Assembly (NCBI RefSeq): GCF_002849655.1
Contig: NZ_PDNW01000021.1
Span: 1-63,888 of the forward strand
DNA length: 63,888 bases
Direction of reading: 5' to 3'
Source: Pollutimonas subterranea
GTDB taxonomy: Bacteria > Pseudomonadota > Gammaproteobacteria > Burkholderiales > Burkholderiaceae_B
Below, one piece after another: positions 63,761 through 63,888 of this stretch; positions within the stretch are counted from its first letter, which is position 1; every line of letters starts with the position of its first letter. A program made the position numbers and the translations under genes. Under the pieces are notes generated by a model. It ran no database searches, was not told where the DNA came from, and saw only the letters and a list, made by a program, of their open reading frames with translations.

Positions 63761-63888
63761 CTAAAGTGGACCCATTTGTCAAGACAGATTTCGTCCGGGT
63801 TTAGGCTGCGTCCATCTGTTCAATTGCAGCGGAATGGCGCTGCCCCGTTGATGCCAAAGTGGACCGTCCACACTCGGTGAAACGATCT
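63761..63888 (-). mobile_element. End of an insertion sequence (family uncertain)
   Basis: The DNA breaks away from the ABC ATPase frame at 63761 with CTAAAGTGGACCC, an end-like sequence. The word AAAGTGGACC recurs inside at 63853-63862. On the minus strand an open frame enters from the window edge (DRFTECGRSTLASTGQRHSA ... MDAA) and stops at 63801, about 40 bases from the tip, as expected for the 3' end of a transposase gene. The tip style suggests the IS3 family, but the piece is too short to be sure. Confidence 0.5.

Noticed and set aside
1-63888. CRISPR array, tRNA, rRNA or prophage
   Set aside because: No regularly spaced repeats, no cloverleaf-like or rRNA sequence and no phage structural or integrase genes were seen.

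Overview
The window looks like a chromosomal segment of a moderately GC-rich betaproteobacterium of the family Alcaligenaceae (Bordetella/Pusillimonas relatives). The pointers are the S3 protein with a long Arg/Pro-rich C-terminal tail, two Bug-type (tripartite tricarboxylate) periplasmic binding proteins, and the overall style of the ribosomal and beta-oxidation genes. No rRNA or tRNA gene and no CRISPR array was seen.

Layout. (1) 1-625: tip of a broken IS21-family element. (2) 626-3082: dsbD and cutA. (3) 3174-12139, minus strand: the alpha operon (rplQ, rpoA, rpsD, rpsK, rpsM) and the spc operon (rpmJ, infA, secY, rplO ... rplX, rplN). (4) 12499-26455, minus: a complete cellulose operon in one orientation, bcsE-F-G-R-Q-A-B-Z-C, mostly joined by 4-11 base overlaps. 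(5) 26903-39859: an aldehyde dehydrogenase, an OmpW-like protein, a PsrA-like TetR regulator with fadE, a thiolase, a FadB/J-type enzyme and fadL, then a CheB-like methylesterase and fadD: a fatty acid uptake and beta-oxidation block. (6) 39878-49266: a minus-strand operon (multifunctional FadB-like enzyme, thiolase, SDR, CoA-transferase A and B), then an IclR regulator with a Bug protein, and a divergent acyl-CoA dehydrogenase. I read this as a catabolic unit for an organic acid, perhaps a dicarboxylate. (7) 49285-57940: a sigma54 activator divergent from a six-gene operon (carboxyltransferase, Bug protein, NDP-forming-type acyl-CoA ligase, biotin carboxylase, biotin carrier, thioesterase) that carries a near-consensus sigma54 promoter. 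(8) 57943-58442: a decayed IS630-family transposase. (9) 58623-63378, minus: rpsQ to rplC of the S10 operon, without rpsJ. (10) 63608-63888: the 3' end of an ABC-transporter ATPase gene cut by another insertion element.

The main structural surprise is that the S10 and spc ribosomal clusters, normally contiguous at rpsQ-rplN, are separated by about 46 kb of accessory metabolism and surface genes. A strong terminator follows rpsQ and the rplN side has a long leader. The S10 cluster is also detached from rpsJ.

The best candidate for an undescribed system is the sigma54-controlled carboxylase/CoA-ligase operon at 51.2-57.9 kb. It has all parts for binding, CoA activation and biotin-dependent carboxylation of an unknown acid. 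The paired operator-like sites near the IclR gene and the PsrA-type box are the clearest regulatory signals.
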